IMG/VR virus record: IMGVR_UViG_3300029448_000304
Coordinates: 1-28,488 of that record
Origin: a virus
DNA: 28,488 nt
Direction: 5' to 3' (one strand)
Each line of letters starts with the position of its first letter. The stretch's first letter is position 1. A program made the translations under genes and the position numbers. The notes beneath the pieces are model-generated. The model was not told the origin of the DNA, did no database searches, and saw only the letters and a list, made by a program, of their open reading frames with translations. Below are positions 16,327-23,538 of this stretch, in pieces.

Positions 16327-16697
16327 GCTGACCCCTTTGTTTTACTGTTAAAGTTTAGATGTATAACATTACCATCGTAAGTTTTCTCAACCCCCATGTT
16401 ATCTTCTAACTCTACATCAATGTCCATGTCATTGTCAACAACTTTTATTACGTATTCATGTACAAGATTCCTTAAATCTTCTATCTCTTCCATGACAGGT
16501 ACAGAAGCACACATCATTTTAGCAAAGTGCATAAGCTGATTATAATCCTCATCCACTAAAGGGTTATCTGGCATAGCCATTATAGATACATCCACTTCAC
16601 CAGACCATCTACCATCATCATCAGAGAAAGGTCTGATACGTATAAGGAAGTCTTCGATATTTATTTCTTTTGATAATTTGGTCATCATCTTATTCAT
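16323..16697 (-). CDS. Conserved hypothetical acidic protein
   Basis: A 124-residue acidic protein with AAAGGAG six bases before the ATG. It has a predicted beta-rich first half (DFLIRIRPFSDDDGRWSGEV and DVSIMAM) and a helix around 70-100, then an acidic tail. It is placed between endonuclease I and the DUF3310 gene and coupled to the latter. I do not recognise the family. No motifs for catalysis, metal or membranes were found. Confidence 0.72.
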   Translation of the reverse strand: MNKMMTKLSKEINIEDFLIRIRPFSDDDGRWSGEVDVSIMAMPDNPLVDEDYNQLMHFAKMMCASVPVMEEIEDLRNLVHEYVIKVVDNDMDIDVELEDNMGVEKTYDGNVIHLNFNSKTKGSA

Positions 16698-16699
16698 GC

Positions 16700-17155
16700 C
16701 TATCTCCTTTTTACCTTTGTGCCGCCAAACTTAATAAACTTTGGATGTTTGTTTTTACCTTTTTCTTTTAACCAATCTTCAGGAATAATCCTGTCATAGT
16801 ATTTAAATCCATAGCGAATACACCACTCAGCATAAGTGGACTTAGCTCCCTTACGTAACTTGCGTTTGCTATTCTCAAAGACAAAACGTATATCTAATTT
16901 AGGATGTTGTTTCTTTATTGCAAGATGTTTACGCCTATCTGCTGCAGTAAACATACCCTTTGTCTCTATTATAATACCATTAAACAGCACGAAGTCTGGT
17001 GTATATGTTCTGTAGGCTAGGTCTTCCCACTCAATCTTGACTGCCTCATACACAAACTTTACTTTGTGTTCTTTGAGGTAATCAGATACCTTGAGTTCAA
17101 GACCGCTACGATACCCATACTTTCGTGCTGCTTTAAATTGTTTTGCGTTAGGCAA
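16700..17155 (-). CDS. Endonuclease I, T7 gp3-like Holliday-junction resolvase (TTG start)
   Basis: The 151-residue protein lines up well with T7 endonuclease I: YRSGLELKVSDYL, YTPDFVL, IIIETKGMFTAADRRKHL and Y-x-E-W/F-C. The catalytic residues of T7 (Glu20, Asp55, Glu65, Lys67) correspond to Glu20, Asp54, Glu64 and Lys66. The enzyme cuts four-way junctions and branched DNA, and helps to degrade host DNA in T7. There is no ATG or GTG in the N-terminal region. An in-frame TAG lies directly before the TTG at 17155, so TTG must be the start, and it places Glu20 at the same distance as in T7. It overlaps the exonuclease stop by eight bases. It likely resolves replicative intermediates. Confidence 0.93.
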   Translation of the reverse strand: MPNAKQFKAARKYGYRSGLELKVSDYLKEHKVKFVYEAVKIEWEDLAYRTYTPDFVLFNGIIIETKGMFTAADRRKHLAIKKQHPKLDIRFVFENSKRKLRKGAKSTYAEWCIRYGFKYYDRIIPEDWLKEKGKNKHPKFIKFGGTKVKRR

Positions 17156-17999
17156 CTACTTCACCAATATAGTTTATGATAGGTGGGTTCTTAGCCTGTG
17201 ACTTTACAGCAGGTCTTTCGACCAGAGTAGGCCAACAGCTAAAACGATAAGAACAAAACTTGCAGCCATCGTTAAGTATCTTATTACCCGTCTCCTTTCC
17301 TCTAAACTTTTCTGGTACTGGTTGAAAACATCTTTCAAATTTGTTCTCCTTTACCTTGTTTACTGTTGACTTTATCTTAGACACTTCTGCGGTCACGTCA
17401 AGCCCTGTAGCGGGTACGTATTTGAATGAACCGTTAGACTTGTTGACTACCCACCAGCCACCTGCTTTCTTGCCTGCGGCTTTAGCGTAACCAGCAAGCT
17501 GTGCTACGTAGCCGAAGCCATCACCGCTGGCAAGAGTGTCAAAGGATTCAAACTTGTTTCTGTATGACCAGTCTGAAGCTGATTTAATATCATCAACTGC
17601 ACCATCAAGGATAAGGTCATAAGAACCAGAAACGCTATCGTCACCAAGGTCAAGAGTAACTTTGTCCGTGTCTTCATACTTCACTCCTGCTTCTGTTAGT
17701 ATACCTTTGAAGACAGCCTCAACTATATCTCCAAGCATCATGTTCATTACGAATGTCGTTGGAAAGGGTATAGCTTCCTCTGGTTTATTCTTTTCGTACC
17801 AGAGTTGGCAAGTTGGCCTGCCTACATTAGACATACGCAGACCAAACTTGTCACGCTTATTACCCCCACCAAACTGACGTTTTGCAGCAGCCATCACATC
17901 ATCACCAATTTGTTTGATGGTGTCTTGTGACATGGTTGACTTACCTGTTACAGCATCCGTGAGATACTGATGCAGTGCCAGTTCAGCAGGGTGTTTCAT
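17148..17999 (-). CDS. RecB/Cas4-like Fe-S exonuclease (PD-(D/E)XK fold)
   Basis: A 283-residue protein. Cys64 (RPTCQLWYE) and Cys246-x-x-Cys249-x5-Cys255 make the four-cysteine pattern that holds a 4Fe-4S cluster in AddB and Cas4. The nuclease core shows a G-D-x-x-E helix at 90-94, SGSYDLIL with Asp128, DDIKSAS with Asp137-x-Lys139, and the Q167-x3-Y171 motif of RecB-family nucleases. In the T7-like arrangement it occupies the place of the gp6 exonuclease, between the ssDNA-binding protein and endonuclease I, so it probably makes recombinogenic ends or recycles host DNA. TAATG links it to the upstream gene and an eight-base overlap links it to endonuclease I. The activity is inferred from motifs. 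Confidence 0.85.
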   Translation of the reverse strand: MKHPAELALHQYLTDAVTGKSTMSQDTIKQIGDDVMAAAKRQFGGGNKRDKFGLRMSNVGRPTCQLWYEKNKPEEAIPFPTTFVMNMMLGDIVEAVFKGILTEAGVKYEDTDKVTLDLGDDSVSGSYDLILDGAVDDIKSASDWSYRNKFESFDTLASGDGFGYVAQLAGYAKAAGKKAGGWWVVNKSNGSFKYVPATGLDVTAEVSKIKSTVNKVKENKFERCFQPVPEKFRGKETGNKILNDGCKFCSYRFSCWPTLVERPAVKSQAKNPPIINYIGEVVA

Positions 18000-18877
18000 T
18001 ATGCTACCTCTTCTTCTAGTTCAACATCAATAACACCTGCAAGGTCTAACTCTTCCAAGTCATCGTCATCATGGCTAGATGCTTTCTCTGCATAAGCATT
18101 GATGATGTACTCATTGTAGTTAGTTACCCAAGACATAAAGTCCCCAAACATAGTCTGGTCTTCTTGGGTAAGTTCTACTGCATTAGTAGTATCTAACGAA
18201 GTCGTTGGTAGATAGAAGCTATTACCGTTAGGCAGCTTACGCTCTTCAGTATTCAACGTAACGATATGCTGCACAGGTAGACGCTTCATCTTAGCAAGCT
18301 GTGAGAACACACCGCCTACAGTCTTAAATGCGTCACGGTTCTCTACTTCCCAAATGAATGGGGTATTATCCAACTCTACAGCATTGCCTTCTGCATCCTT
18401 TGGATTCACCAACTCAACTGTGCCAAGCACTACACGTACACGCTTGATAGAACGAATTAGTTCTTTCGTAGCGTCAGGCAAGGACTTAAAGTCTTCTATC
18501 CAGCCAGAAGGCTTACCACAGTTAAAGCCACCATCGTTATCCTTCAAGTCTGTGTTAAGCGTATCAGCCATAACAGTCTTAACATAACGGTTAGGTATAC
18601 CGCCACTACCCATTATAAACTTCTTGTACATGAAGCGTTGCATAAAGGGACGCACTATAGCAGACTCAGCGTAGTACGTAGGGCCATCAGGAATCTCTAG
18701 CTTGTACGTACCACCCTGAACCAGCACTTTCTCTGTGCCGATAATAGGCGAGTGGTTAATACGTAAACGAGCAAGGAACATTCCTTGTTTCTTTTGTGCG
18801 GGTGCTTCATTGGCAATGCCCATAGCCTTTGCCATTTCAGCGTAGTTATTAGTATCTATCGTTGTTACTTGATTCAT
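17999..18877 (-). CDS. Putative single-stranded DNA-binding protein
   Basis: A 292-residue protein. The ATG at 18877 has AAGGAG nine bases upstream; a TTG at 18886 overlaps that site and is rejected. The C-terminus is strongly acidic (SSHDDDDLEELDLAGV and VELEEEVA), as in T7 gp2.5 and bacterial SSB, where the acidic tail recruits polymerase and primase-helicase. The body is beta-rich with FLARLRINHSPI and TYKLEIPDGPTYY, but I cannot align it with a known OB fold. Position between DNA polymerase and the exonuclease supports an ssDNA-binding or recombination role. A near-consensus promoter lies directly upstream (18940-18912), so it may be made in extra amount. Confidence 0.6.
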   Translation of the reverse strand: MNQVTTIDTNNYAEMAKAMGIANEAPAQKKQGMFLARLRINHSPIIGTEKVLVQGGTYKLEIPDGPTYYAESAIVRPFMQRFMYKKFIMGSGGIPNRYVKTVMADTLNTDLKDNDGGFNCGKPSGWIEDFKSLPDATKELIRSIKRVRVVLGTVELVNPKDAEGNAVELDNTPFIWEVENRDAFKTVGGVFSQLAKMKRLPVQHIVTLNTEERKLPNGNSFYLPTTSLDTTNAVELTQEDQTMFGDFMSWVTNYNEYIINAYAEKASSHDDDDLEELDLAGVIDVELEEEVA

Positions 18878-18911
18878 GTTTATCAACTCCTTTTCAGTTG
18901 TAAGATGGATA

Positions 18912-18940
18912 GTTATATCAGGTTACGTCCTTGGTGTCAA
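18912..18940 (-). promoter_or_regulatory. sigma70-type promoter before the putative SSB gene
   Basis: On the - strand, TTGACA (18940-18935), 17 bases, TATAAC (18917-18912). The -35 lies in the end of the polymerase gene and the -10 just after its stop codon, in the 40-base gap before the next gene. This is one of the few real gaps in the operon, which adds support. Confidence 0.75.
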
Positions 18941-20960
18941 GCCAATTCGGACCTATTTTTGCCTCTAATAATAAAGGCACATTAAACTCAACACCCCATC
19001 GTTGGGTGATGAGATAAGGTAGTGCTTTATTAGTAGCGTCTATGACACTGATTACCTGTTGTTCTTCGTCAGGGTGTATGTCAATAACAATACTATCATG
19101 CACTGTGTTTACTATACATGACCGCATGTTATCTAACAAGCCATCTATGTGTAGTAAAGCAATCGGTACAATATCTGCAGTAGCAAATGATTGCACGGGG
19201 TAGTTCTTAATCTGCGTAAAGTGTGACACACGCCCACTAACCTTACGCACTACATCGGGGAATGAGAACTCACGCCCACTTGGTGTAGTAATCTTACGTG
19301 TATTCACAGCCTCTTTAGCCAGTCTGGTATGCCATTCTGAGACTCCTTTGTATTTGTTTGTGAAGTGTGTGTAATACTTTGCTTCCGCTGCCGTTCTCCC
19401 AAAGCCCGTTGCGCCATAAAGCGGTGCAAACGTGTGAGCCTTTGCAGTCTGCCTATCCGTAGGTTGACCAGCATCGGTAATAACTTTAGCGGTGTATGAG
19501 TGTACATCAAATCCAGTAGATACTTCATCTATCGCCACCTTGTCCTGTGATAAATAGGCAGCAGTCCTAAACTCAAGCTGTGCAAAGTCAGCTTCCATAA
19601 TCCTACCGCCAGCAAATCGTGACACAAATACTTTCTTTACAGGGAACGTGCCGCCACGGGGCATGTTCTGCATGTTGGGTTCTGCACCAGAGAAGCGGCC
19701 TGTAGCTGTGCGATGCTGAAGCAAACGTACATGCAGCTTACCATCCTGCTTTGTATATGTACTTATACCCTCAACAAAGGATGACAGGTACGTATCAACC
19801 GCACTCAGTCTACGCACTTTATATAGGAAGTCAACAGCGTCAGTCATGCCACGTTGCTTGGCTGCTGACTCTAGTATCTCTAGGTTCTGCTTGCTAGTAC
19901 TGAAGCCGTTGGCACTTGCCCACTTAGATGACGGTGGCTTGAACTTCAGCCCCGCCAGTGCCATAGTAGGTACAAGCAGATAGCCGCACCCACTACAGTC
20001 CTTACAGTTTGTTGGTCTAGCAAATGGTGTTCCATCTTTCTTCACCTTTCTAATATATCCTGTACCATTACAGGTACGACATTGTTGTGCAGTAGTCTTG
20101 TAGAGTTTCTCTGTACCACCTGCAATCAAGCTACGAAAGTCTGCGTCATCCATGTAGGGGTCAATAGCATTGCCCCAATACGGCTTGTCCCTTACCTTGC
20201 GGCTGTAGATAACCCAAGACAATTGCTCTGGGCTGTTCAGGTTGATAGGTGTGTCACCCATCAGCTTACGTATGTGAGCTTGTAGGTCTTCTTCAAGCTG
20301 CTTCTTCTCCTGCTCAAACTCCTGTCGCACCTCGTCTAACTTAGATAGGTCAACAGCAAAGCCACGCTGATAGATACGTGCTAGACATACAGCCACCTGA
20401 TTGGTCAGGTCTACTGTCCCACGTAATCCGCTGTCAGCTACTGTATTCAGTCGATACATCAGCTTGTCAGACAGTTGCTGTGTAGCATGAAGGTCAGCAG
20501 ACAGGTACTCACACAACTCGTTGTACGGTATGTCCCGTGTACTATAGCCTTGCTTAAAGTATTCCTTGAGTGTGTCCTGCTTCTTGGTGTCCAACTCGTA
20601 GCGTTCTGCACAAGCCTCAAGGGACAGTGGCTCTTTGATACCACGCTGCAATACATACTCTGCAAGCATCGTGTCAAACACTGGCCCATCATACTTGAAT
20701 CCAGACTCCCACAACCACATCAAATCATATGCGGCATTGTGGCATATGAGTACGGTAGCTGCATCAAGAAACTCTTGTACCAATACGTGACCATATTCAT
20801 CTGCGCTTACATCACTGTGGTCAAATGTGACGATGCGTTTGACACCTTGGTCATTTAGCATACCCACCATAGTCAGTGAGTTCTCTGGCTCAAACGGGTC
20901 AAGGTGCATCTTGCCATCACGCTTAGTGACTGTGTTCTCTATATCAAGTGTTAGCTTCAT
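18918..20960 (-). CDS. Family A DNA polymerase with 3'-5' exonuclease and DnaJ-like zinc-finger insertion
   Basis: A 680-residue protein. The exonuclease domain has Asp6 and Glu8 (TLDIENT), the HNAAYDL motif with Asp79 and YLSADLHAT with Asp156. The polymerase domain has motif A (EADFAQLEF, Asp458), motif B from Arg503 (RQTAKAHTFAPLYG, with Lys507, Phe511 and Tyr515) and motif C VHDS (Asp622). The position equivalent to E. coli Phe762 is Phe, unlike Tyr in T7. Between thumb and fingers, residues 294-301 (CRTCNGTG) and 319-326 (CKDCSGCG) form two CxxCxGxG-type half sites, as in the DnaJ zinc domain; the T7 thioredoxin-binding loop is not seen. The gene is coupled by ATGA to the helicase and replicates the phage genome. 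Confidence 0.96.
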   Translation of the reverse strand: MKLTLDIENTVTKRDGKMHLDPFEPENSLTMVGMLNDQGVKRIVTFDHSDVSADEYGHVLVQEFLDAATVLICHNAAYDLMWLWESGFKYDGPVFDTMLAEYVLQRGIKEPLSLEACAERYELDTKKQDTLKEYFKQGYSTRDIPYNELCEYLSADLHATQQLSDKLMYRLNTVADSGLRGTVDLTNQVAVCLARIYQRGFAVDLSKLDEVRQEFEQEKKQLEEDLQAHIRKLMGDTPINLNSPEQLSWVIYSRKVRDKPYWGNAIDPYMDDADFRSLIAGGTEKLYKTTAQQCRTCNGTGYIRKVKKDGTPFARPTNCKDCSGCGYLLVPTMALAGLKFKPPSSKWASANGFSTSKQNLEILESAAKQRGMTDAVDFLYKVRRLSAVDTYLSSFVEGISTYTKQDGKLHVRLLQHRTATGRFSGAEPNMQNMPRGGTFPVKKVFVSRFAGGRIMEADFAQLEFRTAAYLSQDKVAIDEVSTGFDVHSYTAKVITDAGQPTDRQTAKAHTFAPLYGATGFGRTAAEAKYYTHFTNKYKGVSEWHTRLAKEAVNTRKITTPSGREFSFPDVVRKVSGRVSHFTQIKNYPVQSFATADIVPIALLHIDGLLDNMRSCIVNTVHDSIVIDIHPDEEQQVISVIDATNKALPYLITQRWGVEFNVPLLLEAKIGPNWLDTKDVT

Positions 20961-22180
20961 CCTTCGTACCTCGCTGTTAGATAGTTTAGTTCACAGTTCA
21001 CCATACCGTGCCAGCCATTTAGTTTGTTCTTGACTACGTTGACATGGCGTAGTGGGCTTTCTTCTTCCTGCCCCTCTACAGATGGTGACTTGCCTATCAG
21101 CAGCATAAGGTCAGCCTCTGCTGCCTTACCTGTACGACTACCTTCCATCATGCTCTGGTTCAACTGCGCACGTCCCTCTGCATCTGCAGAAAGCTGTGAC
21201 ATATAGAACACAGCACAGTCGTAGGTCTTAGCAATCTGCCTAGCGTAGATAGCACAAGCCTTGAGTGCCTCGTCAGGTCTGGCATAGTTACCGCCAGCAC
21301 TGAACTTATCACCCATGTCTAGCACCAGTATGTCTGGCCTGTATGACTTGCATACAGACTCTACCCATGCCATGTCTCTGCCCTGACATTCCTTTATCTT
21401 GATGTTCTGCGATATAGGATAGTACTTGGCAGATGCTTTACCAAACTCATCACGTATCTCGTAACGTGACATGCCTGACGCAGCATTGAGATAGCGTTCA
21501 GCTACACGCTTACCAGACTCCTCGTTACATAGTATGATGCATTGCGCACCCTGATGTGCAAAGCCGCCCGGTGCAGCTATCAAACTGGCATGGAAGGATG
21601 TCTTACCTACGTTGGGTCTTGCCCCTACTTCTATAAGGTGTCCACCAGACACACCCTCTAGCTTACGTACAACAGAGGGTATATTGAACTTCCATTTAGC
21701 TTCTAAGTCTGCAGCCGCCATGATGCTTTCTATGCTGATGTCTTCCCATTCAATATTCATATTGGGTATGAAGTCATCACCATACTGCTCAAGCAGATTG
21801 CGTAGTCGTTCTAAGGTAGAGGCGTCACCGTTGACCATATCAAATCCTATGTTGGCAACGTCTTCTCCTACTACCTGTTGAAACAGCTTGGACAATACTT
21901 CCTGTGCCACATCACTACCCATAGCATCTTCACGCTTGATGGTAGTAAACATAGATGCATAGCCTTGCTTCTGTGCTGTGGTCAGGGTTGGATTGTTAGA
22001 CATGAACAACGCCTCTACCTCATCGGGTGTAACGGTACGCTCATACCTATCCATAGCTGTATCAATAGCTTCTTTAATCTTACGGGCATCCTTGCTGAAC
22101 AAACGTGGTGGGCATTTGCTACCACGATGGTCATCATAGAATGACTTATCCATAAGGCTTCTAATTATTGATAATTCCAT
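20957..22180 (-). CDS. Replicative DNA helicase, DnaB/T7 gp4 C-terminal type
   Basis: A 407-residue protein with a RecA-like core. The Walker A motif is GARPNVGKT at 186-194, a conserved N-E-E follows at 219-221, Walker B is ILVLD ending at Asp288, and FYMSQLS at 325-331 and VVKNKLNGWHG near the C-terminus match the later DnaB motifs. The N-terminal 150 residues are helical, like the DnaB N-terminal domain, and carry no primase. It would form a hexamer on the lagging strand and work with the separate primase encoded just upstream. GGAGA precedes the ATG. It overlaps the primase gene by 20 bases and the polymerase gene by four. Confidence 0.93.
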   Translation of the reverse strand: MELSIIRSLMDKSFYDDHRGSKCPPRLFSKDARKIKEAIDTAMDRYERTVTPDEVEALFMSNNPTLTTAQKQGYASMFTTIKREDAMGSDVAQEVLSKLFQQVVGEDVANIGFDMVNGDASTLERLRNLLEQYGDDFIPNMNIEWEDISIESIMAAADLEAKWKFNIPSVVRKLEGVSGGHLIEVGARPNVGKTSFHASLIAAPGGFAHQGAQCIILCNEESGKRVAERYLNAASGMSRYEIRDEFGKASAKYYPISQNIKIKECQGRDMAWVESVCKSYRPDILVLDMGDKFSAGGNYARPDEALKACAIYARQIAKTYDCAVFYMSQLSADAEGRAQLNQSMMEGSRTGKAAEADLMLLIGKSPSVEGQEEESPLRHVNVVKNKLNGWHGMVNCELNYLTARYEG

Positions 22181-22931
22181 TTAGGTTCTCCATATCTGTC
22201 GGGTTACGATATTTCAAATCGTCTGTTAAACGTAGTACACGAACATCGTTTACGTGACCACGTAATTCCTTTGCCATCTGCAAGGTCTTTGGTAGAGCAT
22301 CGGGGTCTAATGCTATAACGGCTGTTGAGAACTGTGAGAGATACCCTTTATGCGACTCTTGTAGAGATGTACCAAGTATCGCAACCCCGACAAAGGATTT
22401 GCCACCAACCACGGCTGCACTCACACAGTCCTCAACAACAACTGCGACTTTACCACAACCATGTGTGTATGGCAAGCCACTTTTTCCATATCGTTTCCAT
22501 TTAGGTAATCGCTTACCAATGGCACGGCCTGTAGCATCAACGGTCACACCGTCATGCACTACAGGAAATACAACTCTGTCATCCTTCACATCATACATCA
22601 CACCCAAATCATCTGGGTCTAGCCTGTACCTGTAACAGAAGGCAAGCACAGTACGCTTCTTTCTGTGAGGTATGATGTAGGATGGCATATCAAATGTCTC
22701 ATCTGCAAACTCAGCTACGTTACCTATGCCAGACCGTATGTCATCTACTGTGAGATGCACACGGTTGCCACCACTCACATTACAGGATGCCTTGTAGCAA
22801 TTCCACACAAGGCTACCCATGTTGTTAGTAATAGTGAAGGTCTTGTACCCACCACAATTAGGACAGTTCATACGTTTAGTCTGTCCATTGGGTACATCTA
22901 TATCACTTATAATGTTATATATATTATTCAT
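22161..22931 (-). CDS. DNA primase, T7 gp4 N-terminal type (zinc-binding plus TOPRIM)
   Basis: A 256-residue protein. Cys23-x-x-Cys26 with Cys45-x4-Cys50 forms the zinc-binding domain that reads the priming site in T7 gp4. After a linker comes a TOPRIM fold with Glu167 in VAVVVEDCVSA and the D209-x-D211 pair in VIALDPDAL, which bind Mg2+ for primer synthesis. It stops where the helicase begins, so primase and helicase are separate here, unlike T7 gp4. The ATG at 22931 overlaps the HNH gene by four bases. A good promoter (22993-22965) lies within the end of the HNH gene, so it can be expressed independently. Confidence 0.93.
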   Translation of the reverse strand: MNNIYNIISDIDVPNGQTKRMNCPNCGGYKTFTITNNMGSLVWNCYKASCNVSGGNRVHLTVDDIRSGIGNVAEFADETFDMPSYIIPHRKKRTVLAFCYRYRLDPDDLGVMYDVKDDRVVFPVVHDGVTVDATGRAIGKRLPKWKRYGKSGLPYTHGCGKVAVVVEDCVSAAVVGGKSFVGVAILGTSLQESHKGYLSQFSTAVIALDPDALPKTLQMAKELRGHVNDVRVLRLTDDLKYRNPTDMENLNGIINN

Positions 22932-23443
22932 ATAATATCACTTTCCTTTGCGGCACTTGCTATGCTTATACCACGGTTATTTGAGTGCGTCAATAGATAA
23001 TCAATAGCACGTTGCATTATTTCCGTATCCTCGTAGAAGTGACCAAGCCCTTTGTTACAAGGTGAGCAAAGTAAGCCTCTAACCTTTTCCGTAGTGTGGC
23101 AATGGTCTACAACAATCCGTGTGCGTTCTGAGTCATGGGTCATCTCAATGTCGCAGATGAGACATTTATTATCTTGTTCTCGCAGCATATTATTGTAATC
23201 CTGCAAGGTAATACCAAATCTATGCTTCAATCGTCTGTTCTTTTCTTGATGTGGTTTTTGTCTGCGTTGTTCCCTGTGATATGCGTTCACCTTATCTCTG
23301 TTTTTCTTCTGCCAAGTAACTTGTTTTGCCTTAATGCATACTCTGCAGTCGCCTCTATAAGATGTGCTGCCCCTATCATTCCTCTTGTAAAATTCAGTGA
23401 GGGGTTTTTCTTCACCACAATCGTTACACTTTTTAAGTTCCAT
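22928..23443 (-). CDS. HNH endonuclease, recombination endonuclease VII family
   Basis: A 171-residue protein. Residues 1-40 carry an N-terminal CxxC...CxxC zinc module (C6, C9, C33, C36). A basic linker leads to the endonuclease VII core: RFGITLQDYNNML, Cys94-x-x-Cys97, VVDHCHTTEKVRGLLC with the catalytic Asp-His and His116, and Cys126-x-x-Cys129-Asn. Members include T4 gp49, which resolves branched DNA, and many free-standing genes thought to be homing or helper nucleases. AGGAG precedes the ATG. It is the first gene after the main promoter at 23538-23511. A separate junction resolvase (endonuclease I) is present, so a mobile or accessory role is plausible, but a packaging role is not excluded. 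Confidence 0.88.
   Translation of the reverse strand: MELKKCNDCGEEKPLTEFYKRNDRGSTSYRGDCRVCIKAKQVTWQKKNRDKVNAYHREQRRQKPHQEKNRRLKHRFGITLQDYNNMLREQDNKCLICDIEMTHDSERTRIVVDHCHTTEKVRGLLCSPCNKGLGHFYEDTEIMQRAIDYLLTHSNNRGISIASAAKESDII
22965..22993 (-). promoter_or_regulatory. Promoter before the primase gene
   Basis: On the - strand, TTGACG (22993-22988), 17 bases, TATAAG (22970-22965): five of six matches in each hexamer. It lies in the last codons of the HNH gene, about 30 bases before the primase ATG, so the primase set can be transcribed even without the HNH gene. Confidence 0.55.
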
Positions 23444-23468
23444 TTTACTTCTCCTGTTAAAAGCCTAG

Positions 23469-23498
23469 CAGATTCGGAATTTTAGTCCGTAAAATCTG
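23469..23498. repeat. Inverted repeats in the integrase-HNH gap (attachment-site candidate)
   Basis: The segment holds nested inverted repeats: CAGATT with AATCTG as outer arms, ATTTTA-GTCCG-TAAAAT (23479-23495) as a perfect 6-bp stem with a 5-base loop, and an alternative CGGA-ATTTTAG-TCCG stem with a 7-base loop that resembles a tRNA anticodon arm. Tyrosine integrases often recombine at such arms and attP often flanks int. There is no U-run to make it a clear terminator. Confidence 0.35.
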
Positions 23499-23501
23499 GG
23501 G

Positions 23502-23515
23502 ATAACTATAGTTAT
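23502..23515. promoter_or_regulatory. Perfect 14-bp palindrome over a promoter (operator candidate)
   Basis: The sequence ATAACTATAGTTAT is its own reverse complement. It spans the -10 hexamer and the expected start site of the promoter at 23538-23511, the classic place for a repressor to block RNA polymerase. No repressor gene is recognised in the window, so the role is inferred from position only. Confidence 0.4.
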
Positions 23516-23538
23516 ACTCATGGGACAAAGAATGTCAA
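23511..23538 (-). promoter_or_regulatory. sigma70-type promoter for the replication genes
   Basis: On the - strand, TTGACA (23538-23533), a 16-base spacer and TATAAC (23516-23511). The -35 overlaps the integrase stop codon. It is placed to transcribe the HNH gene, primase, helicase and polymerase. A 14-bp palindrome covers its -10 and expected start point. Confidence 0.78.

Noticed and set aside
17148-17999. The Fe-S nuclease as a CRISPR Cas4
   Set aside because: No other cas gene and no repeat-spacer array was found; the replication-gene context fits a phage exonuclease better.
18878-18886. TTG at 18886 as the start of the putative SSB gene
   Set aside because: It directly follows the AAGGAG with no spacer, whereas the ATG at 18877 lies nine bases after it.
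20475-20858. A + strand open frame of 127 codons opposite the DNA polymerase
   Set aside because: It lies fully antisense to the exonuclease domain of the polymerase and is cysteine- and leucine-rich in the way shadow frames usually are.
22905-22945. The AT-rich stretch at the HNH-primase junction as a replication origin
   Set aside because: It is short, falls in coding sequence of the primase start and has no repeated boxes; AT-richness alone is not enough.
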